This document shows, piece after piece, positions 34,775 to 45,195 of a stretch of DNA of 64,000 nt. Every line of letters starts with the position of its first letter. The stretch's first letter is position 1. This DNA is from Sorghum bicolor (lineage: Eukaryota; Streptophyta; Magnoliopsida; Poales; Poaceae), in assembly GCF_000003195.3 (NCBI RefSeq), contig NC_012870.2, positions 39,027,491 to 39,091,490 on the forward strand, read 5' to 3'. The notes under the pieces were generated by a model. The model was not told the origin of the DNA. It made no database searches and saw nothing but the letters and a program-made list of their open reading frames with translations. A program made the translations under genes and the position numbers.

Positions 34775-34860
34775 AAAGCTTTATTGGTCTGGTGGTAAAG
34801 GTAGCAACCTCTAAACCAATAGGTCATAGGTTCGAACCTCTTTGGAGAGGTTTTTTTAAT
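34775..34860 (+). repeat. tRNA-like SINE unit 1 (box A, box B, T-run)
   Basis: TGGTCTGGTGGTAAAGGTAG resembles an RNA polymerase III box A. GGTTCGAACC is a near-perfect box B, and a TTTTTTT run follows. The sequence does not fold as a full tRNA, since no acceptor stem is visible. Confidence 0.5.
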
Positions 34861-34937
34861 TTTTTGGAAATAAAAAAAGGAAGTTGGGTTTAATAAGTAA
34901 ACAAATAAAGTAACATACAAGACTACAACACAAACGA

Positions 34938-35025
34938 CTGAGTGGTCTGGTGGTGACTCACTTGTGCCCAAAGCAATAGGTCGTGGGATCCAAGCTCCCA
35001 TGGAGCTAGTTTTTTTGCCAAATAA
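34938..35025 (+). repeat. tRNA-like SINE unit 2
   Basis: Related to unit 1 (TGGTCTGGTGGTGACTC, then AATAGGTCGTGGGATCCAAG in place of box B, then TTTTTTT). Box B is damaged. The two units are about 160 bp apart in the same orientation. Confidence 0.45.
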
Positions 35026-35079
35026 AATAAAAACTAGAGGGGGAACTCTGTGCAGTAGATTCGGCTCGCTAGCAAGGCA

Positions 35080-35290
35080 CGTCATGCCCGTGGGACCCAT
35101 TGGTAGGACCATGCCCCACATCATGATTGTGGGACCCGCCGACGGGACCATGGCGCCACGTCACTAGAGGTGGGACCTGCTGGTGGGACCGTGGTGCCTG
35201 TGTCAACGACGTGGGACACAAAGGTGGGACCAAGGCGCCATGTCATGAACATGGGACCCACTGGTGGGACCACAACCCCTCCTCAGGGTA
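35080..35290. repeat. 40-bp tandem repeat near CACTA right end
   Basis: Five diverged copies of a unit containing TGGGACCCGCTGGTGGGACC, starting near 35091, 35130, 35171, 35212 and 35252. It faces the 24-bp minisatellite at the opposite end of the transposon. Confidence 0.8.
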
Positions 35291-35496
35291 GTGATACTGG
35301 CCAGACAATCTATGACGATTTAGTTTCGATGATCAATGACGTTGTTTCCATTTTCGTCACTGTTCTACGTACCAAAGCTCTGTCACTTGTAAACCATGAC
35401 GAAGCAACTAATTTCGTCATCGAATGACCTAGTTTTGTGACGAAAATAGTAAGCGTCATTAGTGATTCATCATTGATGAACACATTTCTAGTAGTG

Positions 35497-35499
35497 GCA
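35497..35499. repeat. Target-site duplication GCA, right copy (CACTA)
   Basis: Matches 29710-29712. Confidence 0.8.
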
Positions 35500-35578
35500 T
35501 TTGTTTTCGGTTAGCTGGCGTAATAAATTTTAGAAAGGACTATTCACCCCCCCTCCAGTCCGCCATCTCGACCCTTCA
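35500..35578 (+). repeat. Sirevirus-like LTR fragment, right part and LTR end
   Basis: GGACTATTCACCCCCCCTCC followed by a CGACCCTTCA end is the usual 3' end of Sirevirus LTRs. No primer site follows, so this is a 3' or solo LTR. Confidence 0.55.
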
Positions 35579-35904
35579 CCTAGTAGCGATGTAAGAAGAC
35601 AATCAATCAATATCATACACAAGTTTTTACAATCTACTTTTCCATCTACTTTTTCGACGACTTCGTCAACTCGCACGTTTTCTTCCGTTTACGAGTTCTT
35701 AAGAAGTCAACGAGTCATACTCTGTGAATTCTCGAGTTCCGCGTGAGTACCTCTTGGCCGTGGCATCAGGGCGCATCGCTGTTGTCGGGACCAAAGTATT
35801 CGAGTTCTCACCTTTGTCGATTGTTTAGGTCAAATCGGCTGGCACGCCTCAACGTTTGAATCGGGTATTAGCCCTTTGTGTTTGTAGATTAACTTTTGCA
35901 TCAA
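35579..35904. other. Unassigned 326-bp stretch
   Basis: No ORF. It contains GGCTGGCACGCCTCAACG, reminiscent of the leader of some gypsy elements. I could not place it in a family. Confidence 0.4.
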
Positions 35905-36080
35905 CGATGGTAAATATGCACTAGAATCCCTCTTTTCAGCTCTTTGTGAAATAAACCCTAAAAAATGCAGAATATGCAAAACTTGTGGAAATTGTCAGTT
36001 TAAACCCAGGACTAGTGTGTTTTCATGTTCTCCTTCGGGTTTAAAGTTCTAATAAAAGTTGACGTTATCGACTGTCAACA
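35905..36080 (-). repeat. Element B LTR1, truncated
   Basis: Matches the right-hand 176 bp of LTR2 and LTR3. On the minus strand it starts TGTTGACAGTCGATAACGTC at 36080. The rest was lost or displaced at 35904. Confidence 0.85.
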
Positions 36081-38275
36081 ATTCTCCCAAGCTTACCTTT
36101 TGCCAGTCCCTTGGCAAACCAAGCCTAAGCAGTATATGTATTTGGATCAAGAGTTGCTACAATATTTTCATTCTTTCCAAGTACAAATGCTCTAACAAAG
36201 ATTCTCCTCCAGATTAGTTAATAACTGATCTAATCTTCAAATTTACCCATTTTACCCTTAACCATGGGGCTTTACAGCTTTTGCATGAGTCTTGAGCAAT
36301 CAGAAGACAGAACAATCAGGTCAAGCACTATATCTCCAATTCTTTGCAGAACCATTATTCTGTAGTTTTTTATATGTTTTCAGAACAATCAGGTCAAGCA
36401 CTATGTATTAATTGTATGACACCCTCAAGTCTCTCAATGTATGTGATATTTATGGTTCACTCTTGAGGCATTAATGATGCTATGCCTCCTATAGCTAAAG
36501 GTATATATATGGTAGAGCTTATAGGAGTGCTAATAACAAGGATAGGCATACTTGCAATGCATGTATTGTAAAGTCAACTAATGGATCCATTGAGAATTGA
36601 GGCATATAATAAAACCAATGTGTGCATGTGTACGGAATATGGTGGATGGGTGTATCTGTGGTATTTGTGGCGAATTTCTATTTCTACTTTTGCTCCTCGA
36701 GATAAATCTCTCCTTTGATCTTGGAACTTTTCACAGGAAAACATGAGCTATCTTTATTTATTTATTTATTTATTTTTTTATTAAGGGAGGCGGCATCTAG
36801 TACCCATTGTTTTAATTAGTGGGACACTTGTCCATCTTTTACTCCATTTTCTTCTCTTCTTATCTTTTTTTTCAATAACTTTCCTTTTGCATAGCCACAT
36901 GCATCCTTTGAATACAATATGGTAATTAGAGAGATAACAATAAGTACTTAGAGCAATTAAACAAAGGTTGTCCTATGGTTTTGGTTTCTATTGGTGTTTA
37001 CTCCCAGTGTAGGAGACTAATGCATATGTGAACTGGAGTGTGTACGTGATCTTGGTCTTAAAAGCATGACAAGACTCTCATAAGGTATACTACAAAGGTT
37101 GACTGAACTCAATGCAAAGCAAGCAGCATAAATGTGCAAAAAGTTTTCCTAACTCTAGATGTATATTATATATGGCTTTGGTACGAATTCAAACTTGTCA
37201 TACAAAAGCTCATCATGTTGGATTTCAGGTTTTCAAAATAAATCTCCAGAACTTAGTAATGCTAGGAATAAGATAAATAGCAGCTCAAACTGTCAATAAT
37301 CATATCAACCAACTATCTAGACTTAGCTCAAACTTATGCCTCCACAAGTTGCAGGTTCAGAGTAAACCTTCAAATTAAAATAGTAATGTCCAAAAATCGA
37401 GAGAATTTAATGTTGAAATCTAGGTACTTGTAAAGAACTATAACAGAGCAATTATACATCATCTCCAAGACAAAAATTTTAATGTCCATAAAATTTTTAT
37501 TTAGCTCTAGTTTAACCTGACTCTGAACAGACTCTAACACTTAACTAATTATAAACTCACAAAAAGACTATGACTTGGGGACCTTCATGTGCCCACATAT
37601 TTTTGGCATTTTTATGGTTTTTCTATGATACTATGGTGAACCTTCATGTGCTCAAATATTTTTGGTATTTTTATAACTATGTAGACTCGAAATCACTTAA
37701 GTATAATTACCCGATAACTGGAAGTCTAAATCATCGAAGTGGAATTTTAAAGGTTTAGGATTGATAGCTAAGTCTTAGGAATGAGATGATTGTATTTTAG
37801 TTATCAAGACTTCTATTTTTAATTTAGATAATAAATCTGTTTCTTCTTTTGGGGAGTTCAGAAAGAGCCAGAGCAACTCTTTTGAGCATAAACTCTTGCT
37901 TTTAAAAGATAAGAAAGGACTCTCAAGAAGATCTAGGGATTCCATGTAACTCTTGGTAAGACCCAATTGTTGAATAAACATGGGGCCTAGCAAACCAATA
38001 TCAAGATTAATGATCCCATGATATATTTGAGAAGGGTTTATTATATTATGGAGACATGGGCATAGCCTATAGATATCATGATAAGGTTTATGCTTTAAAG
38101 CTTTTGCACATGCCATAAAGATTGGTGTGGAATTTAAATAAATATCCATAAGGATAAACATAAAAATAATGAAGAGACTATGATAAAATAGGAAAAGATA
38201 AAAGTATAATACAAGTTTAAGCTAAACTAAATCAAAATCAGCAAACCGTTCCCCGACAACGACACCAAAAATGTT
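36081..38275 (-). mobile_element. Element B internal region 1 (non-coding)
   Basis: 2.2 kb between LTR2 and LTR1 in minus orientation. It starts after the LTR2 primer site and ends in a purine tract AAGCTTGGGAGAAT before LTR1. I see no gag, RT or integrase. Short frames such as 37775-38161 recur in copy 2 without family resemblance. It looks like a LARD-type non-autonomous element. Confidence 0.7.
38250..38267 (-). promoter_or_regulatory. Element B primer-binding site (LTR2)
   Basis: Minus-strand TGGTGTCGTTGTCGGGGA, an Athila/tRNA-Asp-like site, lies 8 bp after the LTR end. Confidence 0.8.
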
Positions 38276-39583
38276 TGTTGGTATAAATTAACTACACTCT
38301 ATTAAATAATTTTTAAGTAGGATTATCCACAAGCGCACAGATATCGTACCAGTGTCACATTTTACCTGGAGATTTTAAACATCGTATCCACAAGGAACAG
38401 TTGTGATAATGACAAAGTATGTAGACTTAACCCTACAATTAGATTAGATCATATCAAGAAAAATGAAATAGCTAATGCACTCTGGTTCTGACTCTGGTAA
38501 ACTTTGTCTAATATCATCTTATCAGGCAAGTAACCCGAATAGGAAAAGATACAGAGTAATCTTCTACCAGGCACCTATAAGCGTATCAGTCCTATCAACG
38601 GGATATGGACTACAAAGGAATCAACGCAGCTATAAAGTCACCAATGCGAGCTACCACACTCCGGCCGATCAGGGGACATCCACAAGTAAAGCTAGCCTAG
38701 GCACCATGCCTACACTACGAAATACTACTTCAACCTAGGAATGACCAAGATCAAAGCACTCAATATGGGTTGTGAACCAAAGAACGATTAAGAACAAGTT
38801 GCTTACTTAAATTAAAATGGTAAGTACAAAAGAACCTCAGTGCGTAGCTCTGGGCAAGGGAACTGGATCCAGACGAATATAGCCACGAAGAAGCGCCAAT
38901 AGGCCAGAACTTCTCCAGAATCTCTACTCCTCTACTCAATCTCTCTAATATCTAAACAAGACTAGATCTATAAGAACTAGTCTCTCTTAATTTCTACATC
39001 TAGATGAACTAGATTTAGATCAACTAGAGGGACCCTAACCCTAATTATGTAGAGATTACGAAGCTCTGGGGTGTAGAATGCCTCTTGTGGGAGCCTTGAG
39101 CATCATTATATAGGCCGAGCTGCAGTAGGGGGCAAGGAACCGCCATGTCTGCGTTCCGCGTCTTCATTTTGTGTGCACCGTCAGATCAAACTGACTTAAA
39201 ATCAATGGAGGGATACTTTGCTTGGCTTCCAAGGAGGCATGGGAGGAAGACTCCAGAAGGCGGCGGGCATCGGGCAAAATAGGGCGCCGACCGGCCCTAG
39301 GGTGGGGCCGGCTGGCCCCACCTTGTTTCCTCTGCATGTCTCATTCCTTCGGGTGTATTCTAGACCCTTCCCGAGTCTTCTCCTGATGTTTTCCGTCGTG
39401 GATGAGTTTCATGGTAAATATGCACTAGAATCTCTCTTTTCAGCTCTTTGTGAAATAAACCCTAGAAAATGCAGAATATGCAAAACACGTGGAAATTGTC
39501 AGTTTAAACCCAAGACTAGTGTGTTTTCATGTTCTCTTTGGGTTTAAAGTTCTAATAAAAGTTGACGTTATCGACTGTCAACA
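38276..39583 (-). repeat. Element B LTR2, full length
   Basis: 1308 bp. On the minus strand it runs from TGTTGACAG at 39583 to CCAACA at 38276. A TATATAA box is at 39112-39106 (minus strand). The open frame at 39218-39547 recurs in LTR3 and is not a gene. Confidence 0.92.
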
Positions 39584-41002
39584 ATTCCTCCAAGCTTACC
39601 TTTTGCCAGTCCCTTGGCAAACCAAGCCGAAGCAGTATATGTATTTGGATCAAGAGTTGCTACAATGTTTTCATTCTTTCCAAGTACACATGCTCCTAAA
39701 CAAAGATTCTCCTTCGGATTAGTCAATAACTGCTCTAATCTTCAAACTTACCCATTTTACCCTTAACCATGGGGCTTTACAGCTTTTGCATGAGTCTTGA
39801 GCAATCAGAAGACAGAACAATCAGGTCAAGCACTATGTCTCAAATTCTTTACATAACCATTATTTCGGAGTTTTTTATATGTTTTCAGAATAAAACTCAG
39901 AGCTTAATTGTATGATACCCTCTAGTCTCTCAATGTATGTGATATTTATGGTTCACTCTTGAGGCATTAATGATGCTATGCCTCCTATAGCTAAAGGTAT
40001 ATATATGGTAGAGCTTATAGGAGGGCAAATAACAAGGATAGGCATACTTGCAATGCATGTTTTGTAAAGTCAACTAATGCATCCATAGAGAATCGAGGCA
40101 TATAATCAAACCAAGGTGTGCGTGTGTACGGAATATGGTGGATGGGTGTATCTATGGTATTTGTGGCCAATTTCTATTTCTACTTTTGTTCCTTGAGATA
40201 AATCTCTGTTTTGATCTTGGAACTTTTCGCAGGAAAACATGGGCTATCTTTATTTATTTTTTATTTATTTTATTTATTATATCTTTTTATTCAGGGAGGC
40301 GGGCATCTAGTACCCATTGTTTTAATTACTAGGACACTTGTCCATCTTTTACTCCCTTTTCTTCTCTTCTTATCTTTTTTCAATAACTTTCCTTTTGCAT
40401 AGCCACATGCATCCTTTGAATACAATATGGTAATTGGAGAGATAACAATAAGTACTTAGAGCAATTAACCTATCATAATCAACAAATTGAATAATGGTAG
40501 AGATAACCAAAGTTAGCAACATAGGATTTTCTAAATAAGGCCATTCCCCCAAGCTAGAATTTTGCAAAATAAATGTTAGCTCGAGTGGATGTAATTCGAA
40601 ATTGCATAATGATAGGTTAGTGATACTTGGTGCTGCCGTTATTAATTCTCTCACTTCAAACCTAAAATGGTTAGTGACAAGAATATTCACAGGAATATTT
40701 TGACAATTCTATTTCTATGCTAAAGGTGCAGGCTTAATTCATTTTTTTAAGAGTGGTTATTTTAGAACACAAAGTTGTTGTCAGGAAACCTTCTGGTTAT
40801 TATAATTTGAGTAGGTGAGGTGGTTTCCTCTAGAACATTAGCCTTTGTGCACCTATATAAAGATTACAACGAGATCTATAATATTTGTGATAAACATATG
40901 CATCTACTACCACCCTCTTAATGATTTTATGAATAGGTAGAATAAAGGGGTTGAGGATCTCATGTGTGATAATATTAGAGACTATTTGATCTAGGAGATT
41001 TC

Positions 41003-41613
41003 TCATATGAGCATGGGTCTGATAGGGTGTTTAATGAAATAATTCACATACTCGAAAATATGATCTCCCTTTTCAAACTCCAAGGGTGTCTCTTCATGGT
41101 TGTCTATACGCAATAAGTTTGCATCTATTATTTCATGCCTATGACATTTATTATATATTTTATTTTCTAGTATTTCCCATGAATTGATGTCTCCAAGATT
41201 GGTCTCTTCTAAAGCTTTTTCTAAACAAGGTTGGGTTATGTTTATTAAAGAAATTGATTTAAGCTCAACATTTGAATTTAGACCAAGTTTAGATTCTAGT
41301 GCCAAAACTTCATCTTCTTCCATCCATTCTTTGACAATAGCATATGTATTTCTAATATGTTCTACACGTTCCTACTATTGTCGTTGCTCTTCAAGGGCAT
41401 TCATATAATCTTCATGACTCCTATTCTTAGGATGTCTTGATGGATTTCTAGGGTCATTAAGAAGTTTAGTAGAAGGAGCATAACAAGATTTATTGGGGGG
41501 TCAAGGATGGGTTTAGAGATGGGTTCAAAGACATTTAATATGGGCATAGAAGGGGAGAAGATAGAATTTATTTCTAAGTGGCTTGGCTCTCCTTCTATGG
41601 CATCACTTGGCAT
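41003..41613 (-). pseudogene. Degenerate ORF of element B, function unknown
   Basis: Two open pieces on the minus strand. The first, 41613-41401, starts MPSDAIEGEP and includes INSIFSPSMPILNVF. The second, 41323-41003, starts MEEDEVLALESK and includes PLEFEKGDHIFEYVNYFI. Frame breaks and TAG codons separate them near 41370. I recall similar text (PLEFEKGDHI) in proteins of grass retrotransposons of uncertain role, but I recognise no Gag, protease, RT or integrase motif. The segment occurs only in internal region 2, so it may be what autonomous relatives have and the other copies lost. Confidence 0.4.
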
Positions 41614-42266
41614 GCCATCCTTGCATTTTTTCCAATGTCTTTTTTGGAAGAAAAGGAAGCTGATGATGGTTTTTCCAAGATACTCTTCTAAGAAGATCTG
41701 ATATGCGTTGATTTAGGAGCATCTTAGCTAACTAGAAGTCTAAATCATTGAAGTGGAATTTTAAAGGTTTAGGATTGATAGCTAAATCTTAGGAATGAGA
41801 TGATTGTATTTTAGTTATCAAGACTTCTGTTTTTAATTTACATAATAAATCTGTTTATTCTTTTAGGGAGTTCAGAAATAGCCAGAGCAACTATTTTGAG
41901 CATAAACTCTTGCTTTTAAAAGATAAGAAAGGACTCTCGAGAAGATAAATCTAGGGATTCCATGTAACTCTTGGTAAGACCCAAATGTTGAATAAACATG
42001 GGGCCTAGCAAACCAAGGTCAGGATTAATGATCCCATGATATATTTGAGAAGGGTTTATTATATTGTGGAGACATGGGCATAGCCTATAGATATCATGAT
42101 AAGGTTTATGCTTTAAGCTTTTGCACATGCCATAAAGATAGGTGTGGAATTTAAATAAATATCCATAAGGATAAACACAAAAATAATGAAGAGACTATGA
42201 TAAAATAGGAAAAGATAAAAGTATAATACAAGTTTAAGCTAAACTAAATCAAAATCAGCAAACCGT

Positions 42267-42284
42267 TCCCCGGCAACGACACCA
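42267..42284 (-). promoter_or_regulatory. Element B primer-binding site (LTR3)
   Basis: Minus-strand TGGTGTCGTTGCCGGGGA, 8 bp after the LTR3 end. Confidence 0.8.
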
Positions 42285-42292
42285 AAAATGCT

Positions 42293-43602
42293 TGTTGGTA
42301 TAAATTAACTACACTCCATTAAATAAGTTTTAAGTAGGATTATCCGCAAGCGCACAGATATCATACCAGTGTCACATTTTACCCAGAGGTTTTAAATATT
42401 GTATCCACAGAGAATAGTTTTGATAATGACAAAGTATATAGACTTAACCCTACAATTAGATTAGATCATATCAAGAAAAATGAAATAGCTAATGCACTCT
42501 GGTTCTGATTCTGGTAAACTTTGTCTAAGATCATCTTATTAGGCAAGTAACCCGAATAGGAGAAGAAATAGAGTAATCCTCTACCAGGCACCTATAAGCC
42601 TATGAGTCCTATCAACGGGATGTGGACTACAAAGGAATCAACGCAGCTATAAAGTCACCTACGCGAGCTACCACAGTCTGACCGATCAGGGGACATCCAC
42701 AAGTAAAGCTAGCCTAGGCACCACGCCTACACTACGAAATACTACTTCAACCAAGTAATGACCAAGATCAAAGCACTCAATATGGGAGAACGATTATGAA
42801 TAAGTTGCTTACTTAAATCGGAATGGTAAGTACAAAAGAACCATAGAACACAGCTCTGGGCGAGGGAACTAGCTCCAGACGAATATAGCCACGACGAAGC
42901 AACAATAGGCCAAAACTTCTCTAGAATCTCTACTCCTATACTCAATCTCTCTAATCTCTAAACAAGACTAGATCTATAAGAACTAGTCTCTCCTAATTGC
43001 TACATCTAGATGAACTAGATCTAGATGAACTAGATCTAGATAAACTAGAGGGACCCTAACTCTAATTATGTAGAGATTACGAAGCTTCGAGGTGTGGAAT
43101 ACCTCTTGGGGGAGCCTTGGGCGTCATTATATAGGCCGAGGTGCAGTAGGGGGCAAGGAACCGTCATGTCAGCTATCTGCGTCTTCATTTTGTGTGCACC
43201 GTCGGATCAAACCGACTTAAAATCGACGGAGGGATACTTTGCTTGGCTTCCAAGGAGGCATAGGAGGAAGACTCCAGAAGGTGGCGGGCATCGGGCAAAA
43301 TAGGGCGCTGACCAGCCCTAGGGTGGGGCCGGCCGGCCCCACCTTGTTTCCTCTGCAGGTCTCATTCCTTCGGGGGTCTTCTAGACCCTTCCTGAGTCTT
43401 CTCGTGATATTTTCCGTCGCGGATGAGTTTCATGGTAAATATGCACTAGAATCCCTCTTTTGAGCTCTTTGTGAAATAAACCCTAGAAAATGCAGAATAT
43501 GCAAAACTCGTGGAAATTGTCAGTTTAAACCCAAGACTAGTGTGTTTTCATGTTCACCTTCGGGTTTAAATTTCTAATAAAAGTTGACGTTGACTGTCAA
43601 TA
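42293..43602 (-). repeat. Element B LTR3, full length
   Basis: 1310 bp, co-linear with LTR2. The first bases on the minus strand are TATTGACAGTC, with the terminal TG mutated to TA. A TATATAA box is at 43133-43127 (minus strand). A 15-bp unit around ATGAACTAGATCTAG is expanded to about three copies at 43004-43047, compared with fewer in LTR2. Confidence 0.92.
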
Positions 43603-44685
43603 ATTCTCTCAAGCTTACCTTTTGCCAGTCCCTTGGCAAACCAAGCCAAAGTAGTATATATATTTGGATCAAGAGTTGCGACAATGTTTTCATTCTTTCC
43701 AAGTACACATGCTCCTAAACAAAGATTCTCCTCCGGATTAGTCAATAACTACTATAATCTTCAAACTTACCCATTTTACCCTTAACCATTGGGCTTTACA
43801 GCTTTTGCATGAGTCTTGAGCAATCAGAAGACAGAACAATTAGGTCGAGCACTATGTCTGAAATTCTTTGTAGAACCATTATTCCAGAGTTTTTTATAAG
43901 TTTTCAGAATAAAACTCAGAGCTTAATTGTATGATACCCTCAAGTCTCTCAATGTATGTGGTATTTATGGTTCTCTCTTGAGGCATTAATGATGCTATGC
44001 CTCCTATAGCTAAAGGTATATATATGGTAGAGCTTATAGGAGTGCTAATAACAAGGATAGGCATACTTGCAATGCATGTATTGTAAAGTCAACTAATGGA
44101 TCCATAGAGAATCAAGGCATATAATCAAACCAAGGTGTGCATGTGTATGGAATATGGTGGATGGGTGTATCTGTGGTATTTGTGGCCAATTTCTATTTCT
44201 ACTTTTGTTCCTTGAGATAAATCTCTCTTTTGATCTTGGAACTTTTTGCAGGAAAACATGGGCTATCTTTATTTTTTTTTTTTTGTTTATTTTATTTATT
44301 ATATTTTTTTTATTCAGGGAGGCGGGCATCTAGTACCCATTGTTTTAATTACTGGGACACTTGTCCATCTTTTACTCCCTTTTCTTCTCTTCTTATCTTT
44401 TTTTCAACAACTTTCCTTTTGCATAGCCACATGCATCCTTTGAATACAATATGGTAATTGGAGAGATAACAATAAGTACTTAGAGCAATTAAACAAAGGT
44501 TGTCCTATGGGTTTGGTTTATGTTGGTGTTCACTCCCAGTGTAGGAGAATAATGCATATGTGAATTGGAGTGTGTACGTGATCTTGGTCTTAAAAGTATG
44601 ACAAGACTCTCATAAGGTATGCTACAAAGGTTGACTGAACTCAATACAAAGCAAGCAGCATAAATGTGCAAAAAGTTTTCCTAAC
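43603..44685 (-). mobile_element. Element B internal region 3, part left of the Tat insertion
   Basis: Matches internal region 1 from its LTR-proximal purine tract (AAGCTTGAGAGAAT) onward. It shows that a further B unit lies upstream of LTR3 on the minus strand. Non-coding. Confidence 0.75.
44681..44685. repeat. Target-site duplication CTAAC, left copy (Tat element)
   Basis: CTAAC precedes TGTGGGGGG and recurs at 56696-56700 after GTCGACA. Confidence 0.92.
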
Positions 44686-45147
44686 TGTGGGGGGATAAAC
44701 CCCTATACCCTTACGGCTGGACTTCGGCCAGGAGGCTTGGCCCATTACGAGACGAGTTCAGGGCTTGATCCGACAACCCGGAGTTTCGCGCAAGGAAACA
44801 AGATGTAGAGATCAAGCAGAATTCTAGTCGGTTAGAATAGGAATTGATATCGAATTATCCATGGCAATTGTAACCGACTAGGATTAGTTTCCAGATCTGT
44901 AACCCTGCCCTCCAGACTATATAAGGAGGGGCAAGGGACCCCCCTAGGACACATCATATTCTCTCAACACAAATCAATACAACCAGACGCAGGACGTAGG
45001 TATTACGCCAACTCGGCGGCCGAACCTGGATAAAAAGCTTGTCCGTGTCTTGCGTCACCATCGAGTTCGTAGTTTGCGCACCGTCTACCGATAAACTACT
45101 ACCGTGGGTATACCCCAAGGTAGACTGCCGACCAGCTTTCGTCGACA
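44686..45147 (+). repeat. Tat element 5' LTR
   Basis: 462 bp, TGTGGGGGGATAAAC to TTTCGTCGACA. TATATAA at 44918-44924 is the probable core promoter. No gene is inside; the frame at 45039-45323 only crosses the LTR end. Confidence 0.95.
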
Positions 45148-45167
45148 GTGGCGCGCCAGGTAGGGGG
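45148..45167 (+). promoter_or_regulatory. Tat element primer-binding site
   Basis: GTGGCGCGCCAGGTAGGGGG immediately follows the LTR, as in Tat-lineage elements. I do not assert which tRNA it pairs with. Confidence 0.75.
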
Positions 45168-45195
45168 TGTGCGTGCAACTTTTCCGGCGAACAAG

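Larger units (their letters stand above)
29713..35496. mobile_element. Non-autonomous CACTA (En/Spm) DNA transposon, 5.8 kb
   Basis: The ends are CACTACTAGGTATGTGC at the left and the reverse complement of CACTACTAGAAATGTG at the right, flanked by GCA duplications. Many ATGACGAAA/TTTCGTCAT subterminal motifs occur in the outer few hundred bases (for example 29760-29940 and 35310-35460). No TNPD-type transposase ORF is present. The interior holds minisatellites, a nested inverted-repeat element, tRNA-like units and a coiled-coil gene remnant. Movement would need a transposase made elsewhere. Confidence 0.85.
39584..42292 (-). mobile_element. Element B internal region 2
   Basis: 2.7 kb between LTR3 and LTR2. 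The outer parts match internal region 1. A central segment of about 1.3 kb (about 40470-41740) is absent from region 1 and contains a degenerate ORF (separate entry). A purine tract AAGCTTGGAGGAATT precedes LTR2. Confidence 0.7.

Noticed and set aside
34775..34860. Functional tRNA gene
   Set aside because: Box A- and box B-like motifs are present, but no acceptor stem or anticodon arm can be drawn, and the unit sits in a transposon.
36081..38275. Search for gag or pol in element B internal region 1
   Set aside because: No RT, integrase, protease or zinc-knuckle motif was visible in any frame; the short frames recur only as non-coding sequence in the sister units.
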